DNA of 64,000 nucleotides from Leptodontidium sp. MPI-SDFR-AT-0119. Lineage: Eukaryota; Ascomycota; Leotiomycetes; Helotiales; Leptodontidiaceae. Position 1 is the stretch's first letter; each line of letters begins with the position of its first letter. Positions 21,669-34,697 of this stretch are shown piece by piece. Under the pieces are notes generated by a model, which had not been told where the DNA came from, did not search any database, and saw nothing but the letters and a program-made list of their open reading frames with translations. The translations under genes and the position numbers were made by a program. The stretch lies in assembly GCA_020726505.1 (NCBI GenBank), contig JAHLEZ010000008.1, forward strand, positions 2,604,001 to 2,668,000, in the 5' to 3' direction.

Positions 21669-23374
21669 ATGTTTTCACGAACCAGCCTTGAGGCGTTCGC
21701 TCTAATCCTTCTTGCTACGGGCTCACTTGTCCACGCCGGCCCTTGTGACATCTATGCCTCTGGTGGCACACCATGTATTGCCGCTCACGGCACCACCCGT
21801 GCTTTGTATGACAGTTATACCGGACCTCTCTATCAAGTAAGTAGATCCCCCTTTCCCCCATGTCTTGAGTAGATTTCAAACATCTTGAGAATTTGAAATA
21901 AAACAATGCTAACACCATCCAGGTCAAACGAGGCTCAGATAACACAACAACTACTATAGCACCAGTCTCTGCTGGTGGAGTCGCAAATGCAGCAGCCCAG
22001 GACACTTTCTGCGCTAGCACAACTTGCCTCATCACCATAATCTACGACCAGTCCGGCCGCGGGAATCACCTCACTCAAGCACCACCAGGCGGATTCAACG
22101 GGCCAGATATCAACGGTTACGACAACCTCGCCAGTGCAATTGGTGCCCCAGTTACTCTCAACGGCAAGAAAGCGTATGGCGTGTTCGTCTCACCCGGCAC
22201 AGGCTACAGAAACAATGCCGTCTCTGGATCTGCTACTGGTGATCAACCTGAGGGCATGTATGCGATTCTCGATGGGACCCATTACAATGATGCTTGCTGT
22301 TTTGACTATGGCAATGCCGAGACCAGCAGCCGGGACACCGGCAATGGTCATATGGAAGCAATCTACTACGGTGACAACACTGTCTGGGGTTCTGGTTCAG
22401 GTCAGTATTTTTTCCCCTTCTCTCACAGAACTTATCAGGTATCCCTTTTCCTCATGTTGGGAGTTTAATCTGTCACTTTGAAGAGGAAACGTGTTAATAA
22501 TCCCACAGGAAGTGGACCTTGGGTCATGGCTGATCTTGAGAACGGGCTCTTCTCAGGCCAAAACCCAAAGAACAACGCAGGAAACCCAACAATCACCAAT
22601 CGCTTCGTCACCGCCATCGTCAAAGGAATGCCAAATCAATGGGCTATCCGAGGCGGAAACGGTGCCTCTGGGTCTCTCTCCACTTACTGGACAGGTGCAC
22701 GTCCAACGGTGGGCGGCTACAACCCAATGAGTCTCGAAGGAGCCATCATTCTCGGCATCGGTGGAGACAACAGCAACGGAGCACAGGGTACATTCTACGA
22801 AGGTGTGATGACTTCCGGCTATCCATCCGACGCCACCGAGAACTCCGTGCAAGCCAACATCGTAGCCGCAAAATACGCCGTCACCTCCCTCACCAGCGGT
22901 CCAGCCCTCACAGTCGGCTCTTCAATCTCATTTAAAGTCACCACTCCAGGTTACACAACCCGCTACCTCTCCCACACTGGCTCAACAGTCAACACTCAAG
23001 TCGTGACCTCCTCCAGCACAACGGCACTCAAACAAGCCACAAGCTGGATAGTCCGCGCCGGTCTCGCCAACAGCGGCTGTTTTTCGTTCGAATCCACGGA
23101 CACAGCTGGCAGTTTCATCCGCCACTACAACTTCGCGCTCGTGCTCAATGCAAACGACGGCTCGAAGCAGTTCAACGAGGACGCTACGTTCTGTCCGCTA
23201 GCTGGACTGAATGGCCAAGGGAACACTATCAGATCTTGGGGTTATCCAACCAGATTCTTCAGACATTATGCGAATATTGGGTATATTGGGAGTAATGGGG
23301 GCGTGCATACTTTTGATAATCCAGCATCTTTCAATGATGATGTAAGCTTTATTGTTGGTGCTGGCTTCGCTTAG
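21669..23374 (+). CDS. abfB: secreted GH54 alpha-L-arabinofuranosidase with CBM42
   Basis: Releases terminal arabinose from arabinan and arabinoxylan outside the cell. Exons 21669-21836, 21923-22400 and 22509-23374 give 503 residues, the usual size. The signal peptide covers about residues 1-23 (FALILLATGSLVHA). The catalytic domain starts GPCDIYASGGTPCIAAHGTT. The nucleophile Glu lies in CCFDYGNAET and the general acid Asp in LGIGGDNSNG, by comparison with the Aspergillus AbfB structure family. From about residue 365 a beta-trefoil CBM42 follows, with three internal repeats marked by FRHYNFALVLN-like and RFFRHYANIGYIGS-like blocks. All key residues are present. Regulation by arabinose/xylan activators is likely but not shown here. 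Confidence 0.95.
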
Positions 23375-23602
23375 GAAAGGTCGTTAAGGTGGAGGATCCC
23401 TTGAGTGTTGCTGGGACTTCTTGTTCATCGCCTGGTGGACCATATATTTGGATTATGTAGTTATTAGACAGGTAGTATTAAGGAAATACTCCAAAAAGAA
23501 GTTGCAAACACTATTTTCTAAGCAGTACCATGACCCAATTCTCAAGCCCGACTTTACCTTTCAATTATTTTACCCGTAGAAATTTATCATCAAAGCGGTA
23601 GC
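23375..23602. terminator. 3' region of the GH54 gene
   Basis: AT-rich sequence after the stop, without genes. It probably contains the polyadenylation signal of the arabinofuranosidase gene. No single site can be named. Confidence 0.3.
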
Positions 23603-23755
23603 GAGCTCCTTTGTCGTGTAATCGATTGGTATAACGACGGCATAGTTGAGGCCGACGTAAACAATCACTAAGCGAGGTTTTCCGCAAAGGGTGCGCTACG
23701 ATATTGGGGTAGCCCCATCTGTTATTGGATGCAAAAGCGACACCAGTTATTGACG
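23603..23755 (+). repeat. dispersed repeat copy A (partner at 43033-43195)
   Basis: This stretch and 43033-43195 share GAGCTCCTTT, then GATT..(T/A)ATAA..ACGGCATAGTTG, GACGTAAA(C/T)AATCACT, CGATATTG, and (G/A)TTATTG(G/A)AT(G/A)CAAAAGC(G/A)ACACC. Most differences are G-to-A or C-to-T towards the second copy. No coding frame is seen. It is probably a fragment of an old transposable element. Confidence 0.65.
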
Positions 23756-23994
23756 TCCACGACAGCACCTTGTGTATCACAACGTCGAGGTCGATGTATA
23801 TCTCCACAACCAGGGCACTGTCCCAAAAACCGATTGCGAACTCATAGCCAGAGTCAATATCTCACTATCAATCTAACCACGAAGAAGCTCCCCTCCGAAA
23901 GCAGCAGGCAAAGTCGCGTTGTTTTCCCGCGACTATTGCCCCTTAACTACCTCATACCTAGTACTCATTCAGTGTATCTCGCTTCCCTGCAAGA

Positions 23995-25245
23995 ATGCAA
24001 TGCAACGTAATCATCGGCGATGTTCGTTGTACACAGCCCATCGACCAGGCATTTCCAGAAGGCTACTACTGTAGAAAGGGTGCGTGTTTAAATATCTCCC
24101 CTGCTATCCGCGTGCTCCATTTGACCGCTCTGCTTCGTTCTAGACAGGTGCATGTGGCGTGCTGGTACAGGCAAATGTCCATCTCAAAATGAATATCCCT
24201 TTTCAGATCTCTGCGCACAGCGTAAGTTAGACAACACAATCGAGATTGCGGTATTACAATTGTAAGATCGCTGACTAGGTCACTTTGGCGATAGATAAAA
24301 GTAATGTCACATACAAACTGCACTCGCTTGATTTGATCGAGATGTAGTGAATCGAACCGACTGACCTTCAGCATCACGCTCTAGATCGCTGCAGAAGACG
24401 GGGCTGTCCAAAGAGAAAATTACTAAATAGAGACTATTGCAAAGACCGTACGTCTCCAAACTCGGCTCATGGCAAGAAGTCCAAAGAATGAAACTAAAAC
24501 CAAAAAGACAAATGCCAGGAAAGCCAGAATTGTATCGAAATGTCACATGTCGGACACTTTTGTGAGCGACGTGAGTCAGCACTCTGAAACACCAACCATA
24601 TATCTAAGTAACGGAAAAACGATAGATAGGTGTTCAAATCGCCCATGCGAGAATCTCCGCTCAGCAAGGAATTCTGCTAGACGGTGTGATAGATGCATGT
24701 TTTCCGCCTAATTCCTCACGTCTACAGATTGATGCTGACTAGTTTGGAAAGGCCAAGAAAGGTATCTCCAGTGGCTTGCTCAAAGTATGTCGCTATTTGT
24801 GGACCCCTCAGACATCTATACTTGCATACCTAGGTATAGTACAGAGCTAAATCGAGATAGAGTGCACCGTACTAGAATGCGTTAATTCAAAATCGCCAGG
24901 TTTCGATTTCTGTCTACAGGCCCGTCCGTCGCTTCCTCCCCTCAAGTCGTTATAAAATCACTAAAACACCACCCTCGTGTCTAGATCGTTGCCTATCGCA
25001 ATCTCTGTATTTTGACACCGAAACCGGAAAGGGCAGTTTTGTTCAAGTATGCCGTCGGCAGCGAAGAACATACGGTATTCTTTGCAGAAGTCATTCTTGC
25101 GACCATATGTCCAAAGGACATCGCGATTGTTTTAAGCCGAATTCAGGAGATAGTAGTACCTGCAGGAGACGTACGTGCTCCCCACCCCTTTGGTTGCAGT
25201 TTCCCTGTTGTACTTGGTAGCTGGAGACCTTCTTGTATTAATTGA
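23995..25245 (+). CDS. putative Cys/His-repeat protein gene, exon model incomplete
   Basis: Several short coding blocks share the pattern C-x(3-4)-C ... (Y/L)C-x2-(H/D)-x-C. Block 1: 23995-24079 (GYYCRK). Block 2: 24144-24221, with CMWRAGTGKC and SDLCAQ. Block 3: 24372-24447, with DRCRRRGCPKRK and RDYCKD. Block 4: 24626-24711, with RCSNRPC and RRCDRC. Block 5: about 24986-25171, with GILCRSHSCDHMSKGHRDC. Junction 1-2 makes YCRKDRC and junction 3-4 makes YCKDHRC, both in frame with GT-AG introns. Donors fall at the same point of each repeat, phase 1 in the His/Asp codon. The 2-3 and 4-5 joins were not resolved, so this could be a pseudogene or two genes. The spaced Cys/His suggest zinc binding; I do not recognise a named family. 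Confidence 0.45.
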
Positions 25246-28200
25246 AGACTAATGTACTACCAGATCATCGAATTAGGTTATTTTAGTGATTGGGGTTTAG
25301 CGACCTGAAGCTATGAAGGTTGAATTTTGCTGGCGTTCTGGTCTATTCACAGTTGTCGTTCTTTGTTTCGTCTGACTTCTAGGCACGAGGAGACTCCTAG
25401 TTGTGGTTCTCATGGAGCGTAATGTATTTCTTCATTTCCGTTTCTTACGTTATGAAATCCATGCTCTTACTCTCATTATCATTTCCAGTAAATGAAGAAA
25501 TGTGACATTAATTTTAGGCGGATCATTTCAAAGTTACTCAAATGTACCATCACTAATTCTCAGCTACAGATTCGTGAGGCCTGCCTATTGGAAGGGAGGG
25601 TCAATTCCGAAAGATGCCGACCTTTACATTGCTATTTCCTATCAGCTCTTCTAACGTCTCTAATTTATACTCAAACTTACAATTAATCATCGTCTTGCAA
25701 CTCAGTTATGTTTCACAATACAATACATCCCTAATCTGAATACTTAATTCTTACCTCACTATCCAGACACTTTTAATTATGATGCTCTTCTTTCCATAAA
25801 GATATTTTCCTCCTTTCTCTCACTTGGCATCTTTCAATCTTCCCCTTTAGGCCAAATTTTTCGCAATCGTGTCCAGAAACATAAAAACTGATTGAAACCT
25901 ACGAGGAGAACTCACTATGTAGTGTCGTCCTCGTCACTTAGACTTCCAAACATGTGAATATCCAACGAGATTTTCACTTGCTTTTCATTCTCCTTCAAAT
26001 TTAGAAGGCTCTGTAACTTAACAGAGGCGAGCATGGTAGGGTATATAACCCTAAGATGCCCTTCAAAAGCAGAAACTAACGGCGAATTGGAGATGACGAA
26101 GTACACCCGAGACTGGCAGGTTGAAAGCATCTCGAATAAATTTGGTCGAGTGAAACAAGATTTTACGTCTCCAGATTCACGTTCGTTTTCTTCTAGGCTT
26201 GTTTTTCCTACTAATTTTAGTTCGCGCCCGACGTGCATGTATGATTCATCATTGTCAAAACCTCTTTCACTATCATCTCGCCACATCCAGCTTCAAATAT
26301 TAAAGGACACAAATCTCACGCCACCCACTGTACTCATCACCAAATTATAAATCCCAAACACCAAACCCAAAGAGGTGAGTTATCTGCTCTCTCCATATCA
26401 TTCCTCTCTAGTTTTTCACTAGGACGAAAGGAATAGTCTCTCACTAATAGGACATAGTATTGGAAGACAGTGTTCGCAGTAGTGTATGCAGTGTAATTGA
26501 AGCCTCCCACTCTATTGATATAGGGGATCGTTCTGAAATTTGGATAAACAACGACACCATAGAGGCATAGTGAATGCCTCAGCTTTGCACAAGGTAAGGA
26601 GGGATATATATAAAGTGCACTCCTCTCGTACCTGGACAGATTTTCCCGAACCAAGCAACACTCTACCTGAGGAACTCGCTATACGGGCTTGAATTTCCAA
26701 CTGATTACATGACCATCCAGCTCGTTGAAAAATTCTAACACGGTCTTCGCACGTTACATATCAATCACATAAAAAGAGACCGAATCCATGGTAAAACATT
26801 GGATTGAGATATCCATGAATCTCACCTCATAATAACGTGTTGCGAGTATTGCATTGGTGCTGTCAACGCCCTTCTCACCGCCATTTCCATTGTCTCACTT
26901 CACTATCAATGGATATTCCCTTTCTACAAGCCACTTTCATTTGCCGCCACCCAGTTAGCCTTCTCTGTCAACCCTCTGAGCTGAATTAAACCTCCTCCCA
27001 GGATCCAATCCGTATATACGTCAGTAGCTAAGAAGTTGGTAAATGCTCTCCATGTCAATCTTCATGAATTCGCCCATGTTGATATGATGAGTGATCGGGT
27101 GCCTTCTCCTGTCCTTGCACAATACCAACCAAACCCCCTGCCATTTTTGTAGCAAAGTTTGCTATTGTATACTATCTGTAACAATTTTTCTAGTTGCATG
27201 GTTATATACCTAGTTTACAAAAGACTGCAATACTGTATACGATAACTCGGCTCTAAACTCAACCCTATAGATGTATTGAAAGCTAAAGATAGCTCGCTGT
27301 GAATCCCAGCCATTCACCTCAGAGGACCGACAAGATCAACATACCGAAGCGACGAGGAAGAAAACAAACCTTCTCCACTCAAGAAAGGATATAAAGAAAA
27401 TAAGAGAAAAAAAAAAAAAATTTCCAATTCGCTATAGTGAAGCGAAGGAGTATATAACCCCCTCCCCCCCTCCTTCTACCAAACGAACTCTCCATCAACA
27501 TCACAGTGAGCTTGTTGAAGAAATCGAGGACGGTGAGCAGGTAATCTCGCGGCACGAAACACCGACTAGTAGGTATTCACATTGCACACATATAATGCAT
27601 CACTCTCTTTGTATACGTTCATTCAATTTACCCCTCTTTATATGATAATGTATTTTTGACTATCAGGAGTCTAGGTCGCCACTATCATTCATTCCTCACC
27701 TGCCAGCTATTTATTGACTGTCGCCGTTCCTCTCGTTGTCAAACCCCCCCCCCCCTACCCTTCTACGAACTAATAAATCATCAATATTCCCCCAGATCAG
27801 AGAGAGCAACACATAACCGCAAACCTCAAACCAGCCAGCCCACCAGGGGGGGGGGGGGGGGGGGGGAAAGGGAAAGGAAGACCTCAACTCCAGCTACTAG
27901 AAGAGGAACCAAAAAAACACATCTAAGGTGATAGCCATGCACTTGCAAACCAGCCGAGAAACACACAATAAAACATGATTGTACATCAATATTGTCATCA
28001 TACATTCCGTTTATTTAATTAAATTATATCATATCCATAGCCATACTAAAGAGAATCTAATTAACTCTCCTTTCCCTACCTCTCCACTTTATAATAGTAA
28101 ATCTATTCTCACATCTACAAACCAGAGAATCGCATGGCTGAATTTCATCCTTTTCGTCTCGTAGGCAAGAGGGGCAGGAGAAAGCACTTTTTCTCTGCAT

Positions 28201-28561
28201 GCATACCTATCTATTTTACCTGCCATATCACCTATCCCCTTAAGTCGCAACTGATCGTTAGGACTTTAAAAGAGCTCACTTTCGTAACTAGTAAAATCCC
28301 AATATCCCACGCAATGCAATGTTAAAATCAAAAGTTAAAGAGAAAGAGAGAGAACGCCATCCCAGTCAATCCCATATTCCCAATCCCCGTTTCCCAGAAG
28401 TTTGTTTTTTGCTTTTTGTTTTTCGCTTGTTGCTTGTTGCTTGTTGCTTTTCCGGACCGGACCCAGTTTCCCTTTCCGCGCAGACGAACAGTACTCCATG
28501 AGTGAAGCCAAGAGCCAAATCCGAAATCAGTGCAGAGGAAGATACATATTCAACGAGCCTA
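25246..28561. other. Gene desert of 3.3 kb, AT-rich with homopolymer runs
   Basis: No supportable gene. Long stretches near 25250-25900 and 26700-27650 are AT-rich. Homopolymers mark 27407-27420 (14 A), 27744-27755 (12 C) and 27846-27866 (21 G). The end near 28300-28560 includes CTTGTTGC repeats (28428-28450) and the 3' UTR of the glutamate dehydrogenase gene. Small frames on either strand (for example 25915-26350) have no recognised features. Confidence 0.5.
27846..27866 (+). repeat. 21-bp poly-G run
   Basis: An uninterrupted run of 21 G, with a 12-C run at 27744-27755 about 90 bases upstream. Homopolymers of this length are prone to slippage and sequencing error; the true length is uncertain. 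Confidence 0.8.
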
Positions 28562-31500
28562 TTACTCAGCCTGAACCTTCTGCATACGTTTCGACATACT
28601 ATTCCAAATATTAGCTTCAATCCATCAAAACCAGGTCGGGGAAGGGAAGGCAAGGGAGGAGGGACATACAAATCAAAGAAAGCAAACTGGCTCGGGGCGC
28701 TACCAAACTCATAAACAAAGCGACTGGCCAGATAACTCCCAAAGATAGCTCTGAGATAATTATCCGGGACGCGCTCAATGATCGTGCTCAACCCGATCTC
28801 CTTCAATAGGAGATTAGGCAGGGCGTCCTCCAGCACCGAGTTCCGCAACTTCTCGTTCTTCCAGAGATCCGTCTTCTGCAGCTCCTCGTCTAGCTTTGTG
28901 ATGGCGACGGAGAGAGTATCGGAGAGTGTGCTGCGTGGGATCTTGGTCTGCTTGTGCTCGCGCCAGATGGCTTCGAATTCTAGACGCGCGTTGTCCTTGA
29001 TCTTGGCTTGGACTTCCTTGACGTAAGCTTGGTAGAACTCCGGTGGGTTACCATCGCTTCCCACGCACATGTTCTTGACGAAGCCTTCGTCGTCGAAACT
29101 TAAGCTGGCGAGGACTTCGAGGGAGGAGGAGGTCACGCCGCCTTTGTTGGCGGAGGCGTCTTTGAAGAGGATACAGCCTGCTTGTTCGAGACGGAGCTTG
29201 GCGTCTTGGGTGATGAAGAGGTTGGCGCCTTCGACGATGAATGGGATTGTGCATTTGCCTTTCTTGATCAATCTACCGACGCTGGCGAGGTCGATGGATT
29301 CGGGACGGCCACCGCAGGGAACGAAGGAGTCCGTTAGACCGGTGTCCCGGAGGTGGAACGTGTTGCGGAAGGTATTGCCGTTGTCGACGACTTCACCTGT
29401 GGGGAGCTTGACATTGGTCTCGTCGACTAGAACTCGGTATCCAACCTTGGAGAGTTTGCTGATGTCGAATTGGGAGATCATGGCACGTGCCTTGGCAAGG
29501 CGGATCAACTCTTCATGATTGATTCCGTTAGGGTCAACTAGAACACCACTTCCATCGACGATGGATGTGTACTTCTCATTGCTGAGAAGGATCTCGTTGC
29601 TTCCCAAATCACCATCGGGTCCTCCGGTCTGCATCTTTCGGACCTTGCTGGGATCGAGCTCAAGCTTTCGGTAGATACCCTTGACGAATTCGCGAACAGA
29701 GAGGGTGGTCATGCCATAAGCATCGTGAGGGATACCTCCGAGCTTGGGAGACTTTCCAGTGAAGAACGACTTCCACCATGGAGCACCACGCTTGCGAGCG
29801 TGTTCAGTTGCCCAATCGACAAGATCAGCTGTGTTCTCATCTGGACCCATGAACAAGATCTCTTGTTTTCCGTATAGATCGACAATGGGGTTCTTGATAC
29901 CTGGGGTTTCGGGCTTCAAGAGAAGATCCATGATACTGTCAATATACTTCTCGAAAGCAACGCTGCCCTTATCTTGGTGAGCTGCATCAAGAAGAATGAC
30001 ACCCTTAGATCCGCCTTCAGGAATATCCTTATTCTTGCGTTGTTGGGTGTTTGCCAATCCGTAGTTCTCGTCGAACATGGATCGAGCATTGATGGAGTAG
30101 GCTTCCTTGTTGCGGGACTTGACGATACGGATACCACCTCTGGCAATATCTCTGAAGCGAAGATGGAAGCCTCTGCTTTCTGAGCTGACGACCAAGAACA
30201 TGCCATACAATGGCTGGGGGTACTCAATCGCGGGAAGGAAAGCGGGATTGAGGCGGAAACTCAGAGCAACTTTTGTGGGGGTGTAGAAGTTGGTCTTCAA
30301 GAGGGCGTTGTTGAAGACTCGGAATGCAGTCATGACAACCTCTTCGTGCTCATTGCTGACGGTCTTGGAGATCATGTCCTTGAGTTGGCTATCTGACAGG
30401 ACATCGGCGGATGGAGTTGGTGGGACGAACTCCTCGCTGTACCCAGGGGCGAGAGTGAGATGAGTGTTGGCGAATGATGCGTACAATGATCGGATGAGCT
30501 CTGGATATGTGCTAATAATCTCATGGATATAGCCAGCTGTGAAAGTCTGGGTTCTGAGACGCTTCTTGATCTTCGAGAGGAGTTCGACATGCGCGCTGTT
30601 TGATGCATCCAGAGCAGATACCAAAGAGCCATATTCCGAACCGAGCCGATTCAGGAAATGCTGTACGAAAACCATAAGACAATGTCCGTAGATTGTCTCC
30701 TGAAGACTGAGTCTACCACTTGCAAACAAGGGCTGGAACTTGTTCTGGGGAATGCAGTAGAGCAAGGATATTTCCTTGGTGATTTGATGGATGGAAGCTT
30801 CGAGGGGTGGGAATTTCAACTTGGCATCCAAGTTGGGAGCTGGCTTGAGGTACAAGCAAATGACAGTGATGCCGTTGCTGAATTGCTCGACGTATTTTCG
30901 GGAGCTGGTGACACCATAGTAGTGGTAGAGATCAGACAAGGCGCTGAACATGCCAGCAGCAGTTCTGCGACGGAAAGCAACGACCAATCGCTTCTCCTTG
31001 GAATCTTCAATGTCGAAGACTTCAATGACTGGGCCCGTTCTTGTGACTGCGAGCTCAATGACTTCTTGGTAGATTTGTTTGGTGTTCTTGGTAGCCTTGG
31101 CGAGGAAGAGTCTATCCGAGATCACCTCGAGTCGAGTTTCTTGGGGTGAGGGATTGGCGTCAACGAATTGGCACTGGTAGACGAAGTAACATCTCATAGT
31201 TGTCTTTGAAGATCCGGTGCCGGAAAGACTTGAGGGTGATCGGAAAGTCTCAACACGGAAGATGCTGCTTGATGAGGAGTCGAGGTACTTCTTCTCCAAT
31301 CGATGCTCGTAACGAGGGCCATCAAGATTGGTGAGGCCTGGTTCACTCGTGTCGATATAGATGGCATGATCTGAGGCTTCCATATCCAGTCTGATTTCTT
31401 GCTTTCTGTCTTCGCGGGCAAAAGCGGCGATCTTGGCGGCGTAGAGGGATACAATGTTGCTGACGATTGCATCAACCGTCTCCATTTGGAAGTAAACATC

Positions 31501-32117
31501 ATCAATGCCAAGTTCATTGTAGAACCAGGCTATTTGTTCCTCGATCAGTGACGTTGGGATCCATTTACTTTCTTCAAGTTTGCCCTTGACTAGTGATAGT
31601 TAGCATTTGGCCAAAGTTTCGATAAGTTGGCGATGGTCCCTTGTCTGGGAAGTTCGAGGAGTTAGACGTTCCAGTCACAACTAAGTGACTTTCTGCTCCT
31701 GATTTAGAGCAGAACTTCCCAGATGTCCTCCAAAGAAGCCGATATTCTGCCTTCCAACGTTGTTCAAAAGAAAGTGTATGACTGACCCTGGACCATTTGT
31801 GCCTGCTTTCCCTTGAACTCTGGAGCAACATATCCTACGGTGGCAGACCGCAAGACTCTGTGTCCGTTGCCATTCCCGTTCCCATTTGTTCCATTCTTCC
31901 CATTTCCGTATGGCACACTGAAATGTGTAGGTTGTGGAGAGGGGTGACGATCAGGGCTCTTGAGTAGTTGGTCAACCATTTTGTGTTGTGGTAAACGATC
32001 TGGAGTCGCCATGTTGTCGATTTCGAGATCTATATCTAGACCAATGGGTTCGAGGTATTCTGGAAACTGCATAGTGCCCCCAAGGTCAGTAGTGTTTATT
32101 GTCAATGTTTTTGTCAT
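28562..32117 (-). CDS. GDH2: NAD-specific glutamate dehydrogenase, large fungal type
   Basis: Converts glutamate plus NAD+ to 2-oxoglutarate, ammonium and NADH; the catabolic enzyme for nitrogen and carbon release. Exons 32117-31787, 31589-28670 and 28598-28562 total 3288 nt and give 1095 residues, typical of the about 115-kDa fungal class. The N-terminal half is the regulatory region (WFYNELGIDDVYF, PVIEVFDIEDS). The catalytic part carries FRLNPAFLP, GFHLRFRDIARGGIR, EGGSKGVILLDAAHQDKGS, FMGPDENTADLVDWA and VVEGANLF-type Rossmann blocks (here FIVEGANLFITQDA). The last intron removes a false extension and yields a tail ending RMQKVQAE. An upstream in-frame ATG at 32237 would add 40 residues; 32117 gives the familiar MTKTLTINTTD-like start. 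No damage seen. Confidence 0.95.
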
Positions 32118-34697
32118 TGTGGTGAATTTGGATTTGGTAAAAAAGGTGAATTGCCTAGTTTCCTGGGCAGGTGAAAGGTGAGAGGGTGCCAGGCATATGA
32201 TATCTCTGGCAGACCCGTGTGGGCCATGATATGCCATGGCCTATATTGACTTACTTACAGATTCCTTATCTGAGCAATGACCACACAAGTCGCAGACTGA
32301 GTCGCACCTGTACGAGGCGGTATGATATCGTATCGGATCGCAGAGGTATGGTCCGCGTATCTAAGCAAAGACGGTGAACGGAACGGTTCAATACAGACCG
32401 GCGGTGGACTAGCTAGAGCCGTCAGCGGTTGGCTCCCTTGCTTGCCTGCCTTGCTGCTGATGCGGTATTTTCTCATAGGGCGATAAGGACGAGGTCTGTG
32501 GAATGCAATCAGGAGCTGAGTACAAAGAAGCACGTACCGATAGCTGTGGAGAGCACGTAACCGTGGAACGGTGGGTTTGGATTGGGAGGACGAGGAGGTT
32601 GTGGTCGTGTGTGTGACCGGGTTCCTGCTTGAGATGATTAAGTCCCGGCGATTGTATCTGATGCGGTGCCGATCAGATGTTTATAGCAACACAAATGTGG
32701 AATCGAGGCGGGCGAGGCTCTGATGTTTGAAGTGAGGCGGCGTGAACTCTAAACAGGGTCCGTCTTGGGAGGATGAAAGATAAGGGAAGAGAGGAGAAGA
32801 GACGTGAGAGGCTGAAGGAGAGAGGAGGGCGTGAGGTTCCTGTAGCTGGGAAGATAGACCCGGAGCTATGATAGGATGGATGGATGGATATGATGACAGG
32901 TGAGGAGGATCTATTATTTCACTCGCTCGTATACCTGTTTGCTGTGTTGGGCTGGGCTGTGAATAGAAACAGGACACGAGAAACCCACCTGGGGGATTGG
33001 CTCTGATATAGGAAATTGGCAGAGGCGTGAGTGAAGACGAGAAGAGAAGTCAAGCGGTGGTGCAGCGTAAAATCTGATCGATCCATTGGAATTTTCCATG
33101 GATGATGCAACTTCCTAGCAAGAGGCGGTCGTGATGCATGGTCCGGTGTACCTGAATCCACTCACTGACGATGTGCCCTCGTGAGAGGGACGAGCCACTC
33201 CAGCCCACTACAGCCCACTTCTAATCACCACTGGCCACACTACTGACCCCACCAAAATCCGGCTACTGAAGGCATTCCAGTCATTCCAGGCATTCCAGAA
33301 CAAAAGTAATGCCCCGCTTCGCCCGAACGGGTACTAGTCGGGCTCGACAGTCAGGCTCTTATCGGGCTTCAAACCCTGCTGGGGCCTTGTGAACCTTGGT
33401 GCACCCCTCCCCTTTGGTCACATCCTTCCCCTTTGCCCAGCCCTTCCAGCCCTGTCAGCAACGCCCCTGGTGGCCCTGAAACGACTCGTGTTGGAAGCGT
33501 TGGTAGAGAGCTGAGAGACAAATGCTGCCTATTTAAGTTTAGCGGAGTACCGACGGCTTGAGAGAACTCGAAGATCCGAGATGGTTTCTATTTTCGGCCC
33601 TTCGAACTTGTACCTTTCCTGCTCTTGCTCTGTTTGTTTTCGCCTGTCCTGATCACGGGCTTGCTCTTGCTCTTGGTTCTGTTTATTGTCTGCGCCTCGC
33701 GGCCATACTATTGCCATCATTCATTCCATGGTATCCGGATGGTTGACTTACCTTAATTTACGGTAGCTGATTAGTTAGTTACCTTGCATGCTTCCGCCGA
33801 ATCTTCACATACCTACTCTTCACATACTGCATTGTATCACTTCATAACTTCGCTTCCACCATCCTTGAACTTCCTCAACTTTCAATCAACTTCAACATCC
33901 ATCCCTCCCTCAACCATCCTCCAGCTTTAGTCAACATATCAAACTATTGCGTAAACTTCCCAACTACCTTGACACTTCACGATTGACTTTTTCAATTTTC
34001 CATCCATCTAATGCAGCTGACTACAAAATGCCTCTATTCCATGCTGAGTTTTCATCCACGCCACATCTTAGCGAAACTTCCGAACCCCTCGATCCCGTGA
34101 TGCTAGCATCCCCAATGACTAAGACCCCGCAAGCACTAAGCCTGTAAAGTATTTCCAAGGGGTAATCGAAACCATCAAACGCCAGGACCATACAACTCTG
34201 GGCCACCAGCACACCCATCGTCAACCGCCAGTCCTCTTCATATTGGCAAACCAGCAAAACTCATCTCAAATTGCGCCATTTCCATGACACAGACCTGCAT
34301 TTGTTGTTACGGTATTACCCCATCGCTCTTCCGCGCCTTCCTCTCTCCGCCTGAGGTGCCTGTTCCCGTTACTCGTAATTTCTATTGTGCATGACATCAA
34401 GTGCCTCACCTCCTTCCCCAGATCTCGTCAACTGACCGGAGGCGTTTCTCCAGACGACTAGAGGGCCCGCCAATTCCACCCCAGACTCCTAGACTCCTGG
34501 TCTTTCTTTGTCAGGTCGTCCGCTTGGACCGGCACGCAATACGTGTACTGGATTCTGGAATCCTCACCGCCAGCCAGCCAGCAATCGTCTTGTCCTAACT
34601 TGCCCTGTTTTGTCTTGTTGGGAAATTGGCCATTGCCACGATCTATTTCCTCTTGCTCAGCTGGCTTCCTTTCCGGGCCTCCTATTACGTTTCGGCA
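32118..34697. promoter_or_regulatory. 2.6-kb divergent intergenic region between GDH2 and kynureninase genes
   Basis: No supportable gene. Contains low-complexity words such as ATTCCAG(T/G)C repeats near 33277-33300 and GCTCTTGCTCT near 33615-33680. The length suggests large regulatory regions for two catabolic genes, possibly with upstream reading frames in the kynureninase leader (for example a 39-codon frame starting at 34028). GATA-type words are frequent but not clustered clearly enough to call sites. Confidence 0.4.

Noticed and set aside
24335..24368. GGTTCGATTC on the minus strand, like a tRNA B box
   Set aside because: No matching acceptor stem, anticodon arm or A box at the right distance; it lies inside an intron of the Cys/His-repeat locus.
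28366..28669. C-terminal extension of glutamate dehydrogenase without splicing
   Set aside because: The extension is low-complexity; splicing 28599-28669 yields a short tail (MSKRMQKVQAE) that fits the family length.
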